From Eulemur rufifrons (Eukaryota; Chordata; Mammalia; Primates; Lemuridae), in assembly GCF_041146395.1 (NCBI RefSeq), contig NC_091001.1:106166965-106230964 (forward strand): DNA of 64,000 bases, read 5' to 3'. The notes under the pieces were generated by a model that searched no databases, was not told where the DNA came from, and was given only the letters and a program-made list of their open reading frames with translations. Each line of letters starts with the position of its first letter. Position 1 is the stretch's first letter. The position numbers and the translations under genes are program-made. This document shows, in pieces, positions 60,315 through 64,000 of the stretch.

Positions 60315-60760
60315 AAAAAATATTTTCTGAGCACTTAATTCTGTATCAGCTACTGATAGAGGCTCTACGAATGCAACAGTTAACAGATAAGGACCGCTGC
60401 ATTACTATGGCTTCATTCATTAAGGCAACATAGAGAATGTAAATGAATAAAATGGGCAGGAGGTTCAATAGTGTGACACTGAGCATTGTGCAAATAAGGG
60501 CAAGTGTAGGTGTGAATTTCGAGCAGAGATTGCAGCAAGAGCAGAGGCCTGCAGGCTGGAGTGTTCCTGACATGTTTGAAAAATAGCAGGGAAGCTAGAG
60601 CAGTGACGAGTGAGAGGTCAGTGAGGAAGCACTGGCCGATGCATGTGGAGACCTGTAGTCCATTGCAGTGGTTTGTGTTCTACTGAAAATGAGGCCACTG
60701 GAAAGTTTGAGTTGAGAGTGACAAGATCTGACTTATATCTTGAAAGGGGTACAGTGGAAG
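60315..60760 (+). repeat. Ancient interspersed repeat, family not named
   Basis: 'ttctgagcacttaattctgt', 'atgtttgaaaaatagcaggg', 'agagcagtgacgagtgagag' and 'agtgacaagatctgacttat' follow the later part of a common mammalian repeat (consensus phrases 'gagcagaggagtgacatgat', 'ggaggccagtgtggctgga'). It is likely the same family as 46,770-47,060, which holds its earlier part. Confidence 0.55.
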
Positions 60761-60944
60761 TTGTTTATTCCCCATTCCAACACATAGTTTTTTAAAGCAC
60801 ACAAATTTAAAAAATACTCCAGAATTGTCTGAGCTTTGAAAACTGTGTGTGTAACTGTAAGTATCTAGTTCATCATCAATATTTAACTTTGTCTACAAAG
60901 CATTTCTCTTATCAATAAGCAAAGGCTCAAATCATAGCAATGAT

Positions 60945-61080
60945 TTTGCATGAGTGACTTAATCTCTCTGAGGTTCAGTCTCTTGATCTATATGGTAGTG
61001 ATAAAAACTACTACTGATTTTGGAGAGATTGGAGAACAAGTGAGTTCATGATTACATAGTGCTTTGCTCAAATACAATTC
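60945..61080 (+). mobile_element. MIR fragment
   Basis: 'tgcatgagtgacttaatctc', 'tctgaggttcagtctcttga' and 'tagtgataaaaactactact' resemble MIR. Confidence 0.65.
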
Positions 61081-61104
61081 TGCCAAAAGCAACACTGAAC
61101 AAAT

Positions 61105-61205
61105 ATTGTTAATCCTGTTTTCAGGATTCGATGATGTTGAGTAACTTGACAAGACCATAACATAAAAGAAGACAGAGTCGATTAAACCCAAATGCCAATG
61201 GCTCA
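61105..61205 (-). mobile_element. Possible MIR fragment
   Basis: 'gttaatcctgttttcaggat' and 'ttgagtaacttgacaagacc' with 'cgattaaacccaaatgcc' fit decayed reverse MIR. Weak. Confidence 0.4.
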
Positions 61206-61567
61206 TTTATTGATGAATTTACCACAAATATATAAATTCTGATATATATATACACACTGCAGAACCAGCCTAATCTGGCTCAATTTTGTCTAATAAACTG
61301 GTGAGTTGGTTTTCAGTTGCCAGGGACAAACAGGTTGCAAGTCACATGACCTGAGCATAAACAGATGAACCAAGCACACAACCATGGGTGCAACCTAAGT
61401 GCTGGAATCATAGAGTGGGAACCAAATTAAGAAGAGGTCATGGTATGATCCATGCTCCAATCAGATCAGTCCCTGGCCTTGCCCCATGGCATGATCCACT
61501 CAGATCATGACTTCCGGCATCATCCCATTGGAAGATATAATCAGATCATGCTTCATTACTCTCTACA

Positions 61568-61574
61568 TATAAAA
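61568..61574 (+). promoter_or_regulatory. TATA-type box of the ERV1 LTR
   Basis: 'tataaaa' 107-113 bp after the CCAAT box and about 75 bp before AATAAA, the usual LTR arrangement. Activity is unknown. Confidence 0.55.
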
Positions 61575-61644
61575 TGTGCCCATCCCCCAGTTTGAGGAGA
61601 CAGATTTGAGTTTTTTTCTCCTGTCTTCTTGCCAGTCGAATCAC

Positions 61645-61650
61645 AATAAA
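61645..61650 (+). terminator. Poly-A signal of the ERV1 LTR
   Basis: AATAAA in 'tcacaataaagctttt', followed by T-rich sequence. It could act as an alternative 3' end for any transcript passing through on the forward strand. Confidence 0.55.
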
Positions 61651-61737
61651 GCTTTTCTTTTCTTCTCTCAAAAACCAGTGCTGAAAGTATTGGCTTCTGT
61701 GCAGATCAGACATTGAGTCCATTGCTAGCTGGTAACA

Positions 61738-63580
61738 TATATGATAAAACATCTACTCTATGTCATAGAATATCTGTTGGGAAATGTCTGTGTGCTTAGT
61801 TTAGACAGTAGCAAACTTCCATTCTCATTCCAGGAAGTTTATAGCCCAAGACTTTCTTACATAGATGTGCACTCATCAGTTATTACTTTCATATTTGAAT
61901 GTAGGAGCCATTAAAAGATTAAATATATATGAGAAATATTTTGTTATGAGACTCTGTATGTGCTTTCTGGATGGGGATAAAAAACAAATGTCTTGCATTT
62001 AATTAAAAAGTTAAGTAAAAAAATCAAACATGATATTCCAGGAAACCATCTTGAAAGGTTTCTGTGTTTTAAGAAATTTTGATAGATAAATATGGACCAA
62101 ATCCTAGAAAACACAATTGTAAAAGGACACTAATACACATTTATTTAGCACACATGCATGTGCCAACACACCCATCCTATATTGGTCCATAGAAAATACA
62201 TACACAAAACAGAGCATTCTATTCAAACCAGGAAGTCTGTGGCATACTGATTGGTATCTCATTTTGCCTTTTAGCAAACTTCCTTAAATGTAATAATATG
62301 TATCCCTCGAGATCACCTGGGATTATTTTCCATGGTTTTTGGTTCTGCCCTATAGATTCTTTGGTTTGTCTTTTAAGCCATCCTTCCTTTCCCATATGAT
62401 ATGGATGGTAGTGAATAGCCTAATTGGATGGCTTCCTGTGTACAATTTAAGGTCCAAAGTTTGTATTTTATGCTTTACTTCTGTTCCTTTCAGCCAATGC
62501 CGGGGCTTTCACTACTATAATTATCTTACAAACTTTGTGGTGATTTTTATATATCTTATTGAAGTTTACTGCATTTAGACAAAAAACCACAATGACAAAT
62601 CTCTTTGAGAGATCCCTTTCTCTACCTTGCTTCCTTTTGATTATTAGAGTCCGTTGTTTCAAAGAAATGGTCCATGAGACACTTACACATAGTCCTTAGA
62701 AAGCTGTCTGTCACTAAGAAAGTATCTATGAGTTACAACCTTAAAACTCTGAGGTCATACCAAAAGGTCTTTATAGTCACATCTCAAAACCTCAAAACAG
62801 AAACAAGTTTTTTTGCTAGGGTTTTGGTGGGTCAGGAATTTCAAATGGCGTGGTTGGGCAATTTTTACTTTGGAGTAAATTAAATTAGTGTTCAAGGACT
62901 TTGAGAATGTCTGGTTTAATGTTAGGGTAACGAAAATCAAGAGATGAGGCATCCCATGAGGCTGATCCTTCCCTGTCTCTAATTCCTTGTCAGAGATGAA
63001 AAGTGGATTCTCAGATGAATGTACTTTTATTAAAACATTGCAATGACAACCAGGAAAAGTAATGGAAGTAAAATAACTCAGATTTCCTACATTAGTTTTC
63101 ACTATATTGTTCACCCTATAATCACTGCCAATATATATCAAATGTATATTTTATAATTAATTTTAAGTTTTAACATGCATCTTAACAATTCTCTTCTTGC
63201 TTCTATAGATAAATCTTACAATTGGTTTCTTTTGATTTCCGTATTTCTTTAAAGGAAATCTTCCAAGGATATCTATCAGAAATATAAAGATATGCAACTA
63301 TTATGTACCTATAATATTTAAAACAAAAAAATTGAAAAAATAAAGTCTCAGTTTTGCTTAACTTTCCTCCCTAAATGTTAAGATGAATACTATAATGGTG
63401 GTAAAATTTTGAGGAAAAAAAGATTGCATGTGATTTTATCTTTCTGAAGTATAAGTTAGTTTCATTTTCAAAACTTTGTCATGACCACAGTAAATTGGAA
63501 GCGATCTAAGTTGTCATAGAGTTCCATTCTCCTTGACAGTGAATAATGTAGGGTGTTAAAATGAGACACACAGAAAAAAA
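61738..63580. other. Unassigned AT-rich sequence
   Basis: No gene or repeat recognised in about 1.8 kb. A 128-codon reverse frame at 62,755-63,141 has no similarity that I know and overlaps other short frames, so I treat it as chance. Confidence 0.4.
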
Positions 63581-63656
63581 TTCCCCTTCCTTCCTTCCTT
63601 CCTCCCTTGCTCCCTCCCTTCCTCCCTCCCTTTCTTCCTTCCTTCCATTCCTTCTA
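63581..63656. repeat. (TTCC)n / (CCTT)n polypyrimidine microsatellite
   Basis: Impure tetranucleotide repeat of TTCC, TCCC and CTTC units over about 76 bases. Long polypyrimidine tract, probably length-variable. Confidence 0.93.
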
Positions 63657-64000
63657 CCTTATTTCTTATTCTGCTGGATGTTATAACTTCACTTAATATC
63701 TAGAATTACTACAGTCTTCTTTATACCATGAAGTAAGTGAGGTTCAGGAGAATATGTGGAAAATGGAAGAGCAGAAAAATAAGAAGCACCCAAGTATTGA
63801 TGATTTTACTGACCCACTGCATTAACCAGTTCTACAACTGTTCTACTTCCAAAATTGGTGAAATGAAATATATTAAGTTATTATTTCAATTATAGGCCAT
63901 TTGGGGGTGGAATTTTCTTTTATTTTCTGCCAACAGCATCCTAGCTAATGCATCTTTGCTGCTTTCTGAGCAAGTCAGAAAGTTCTCAGGGATGACACAT
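63657..64000. other. Unassigned sequence
   Basis: No feature recognised. Confidence 0.4.

Larger units (their letters stand above)
61249..61737 (+). mobile_element. Gammaretrovirus-like (ERV1) solo LTR
   Basis: LTR anatomy in forward orientation. There is a CCAAT box at 61,457-61,461, a TATA-type box 'tataaaa' at 61,568-61,574, and a short pyrimidine-rich stretch 'tttttttctcctgtcttctt' after it. A poly-A signal AATAAA lies at 61,645-61,650, and the 3' end reads 'ctagctggtaaca'. Three related copies of 'cagatca(t/g)' occur in U3 (61,460-61,550), an enhancer-like arrangement. The 5' end is uncertain. No gag, pol or env remains beside it. Related primate LTRs are known, but I cannot name this one. 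Confidence 0.75.

Noticed and set aside
62755..63141. 128-codon reverse frame as a gene
   Set aside because: No similarity known to me and overlapped by other short frames. Most likely chance.

Overview
This window is non-coding, AT-rich mammalian DNA: either intergenic or inside a very large intron. I found no protein-coding exon, tRNA, rRNA, CRISPR array or bacterial-style gene. Almost every open frame is either short enough to be chance in AT-rich sequence or part of a transposable element. The organism looks like a strepsirrhine primate, most likely a Malagasy lemur. Two dimeric Alus (12,092-12,427 and 40,527-40,875) carry the extra T-rich segment in the middle region that marks strepsirrhine Alus. 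Four L1 3' ends (25,731, 38,219, 41,566 and 47,488) share a 3' UTR style that I associate with lemuriform L1s and that differs from anthropoid L1PA. I see no galago-type tRNA SINEs. The species call is inference from repeats, not from a gene.

Layout. 1-4,870: a hAT fragment, one old AluJ-like copy and otherwise unique AT-rich DNA. 4,870-6,290: an old reverse-strand L1. 7,079-15,436: microsatellites, a MaLR LTR fragment, an L2, the first strepsirrhine Alu, a MER5A and a MIR. 17,540-26,555: MIR and L2 fossils, two forward-strand L1M 3' ends in a row and a short lineage-specific L1 end. 26,555-30,490: nothing recognisable. 30,490-33,650: a reverse-strand L1M and then the only gene-derived object in the window, a polyadenylated processed pseudogene that landed inside a MIR. 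35,771-37,265: a 127-bp hAT miniature element and an LTR. 37,470-46,450: a thick nest in which ancient reverse-strand L1M sequence is split by younger L1s, an LTR and an Alu, including an L1 copy made by twin priming (5' inversion) with 25-bp target duplications. 47,488-49,797: more L1 and a Tigger-type DNA transposon. 54,753-56,043: two ERVL-type solo LTRs in opposite orientation, each with recognisable 5-bp target duplications. 56,740-61,737: MIR fragments and a gammaretrovirus-like solo LTR with CCAAT, TATA and AATAAA signals. 63,581-63,656: a CTTC-type microsatellite.

No genes here act together. What the window offers is a record of transposition: the nesting gives relative ages, and several insertions keep both target duplications. 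I did not find a previously undescribed system. The least explained pieces are the 127-codon frame near 54.3-54.7 kb, the 99-codon frame near 14.5 kb, and the unidentified parent of the processed pseudogene.
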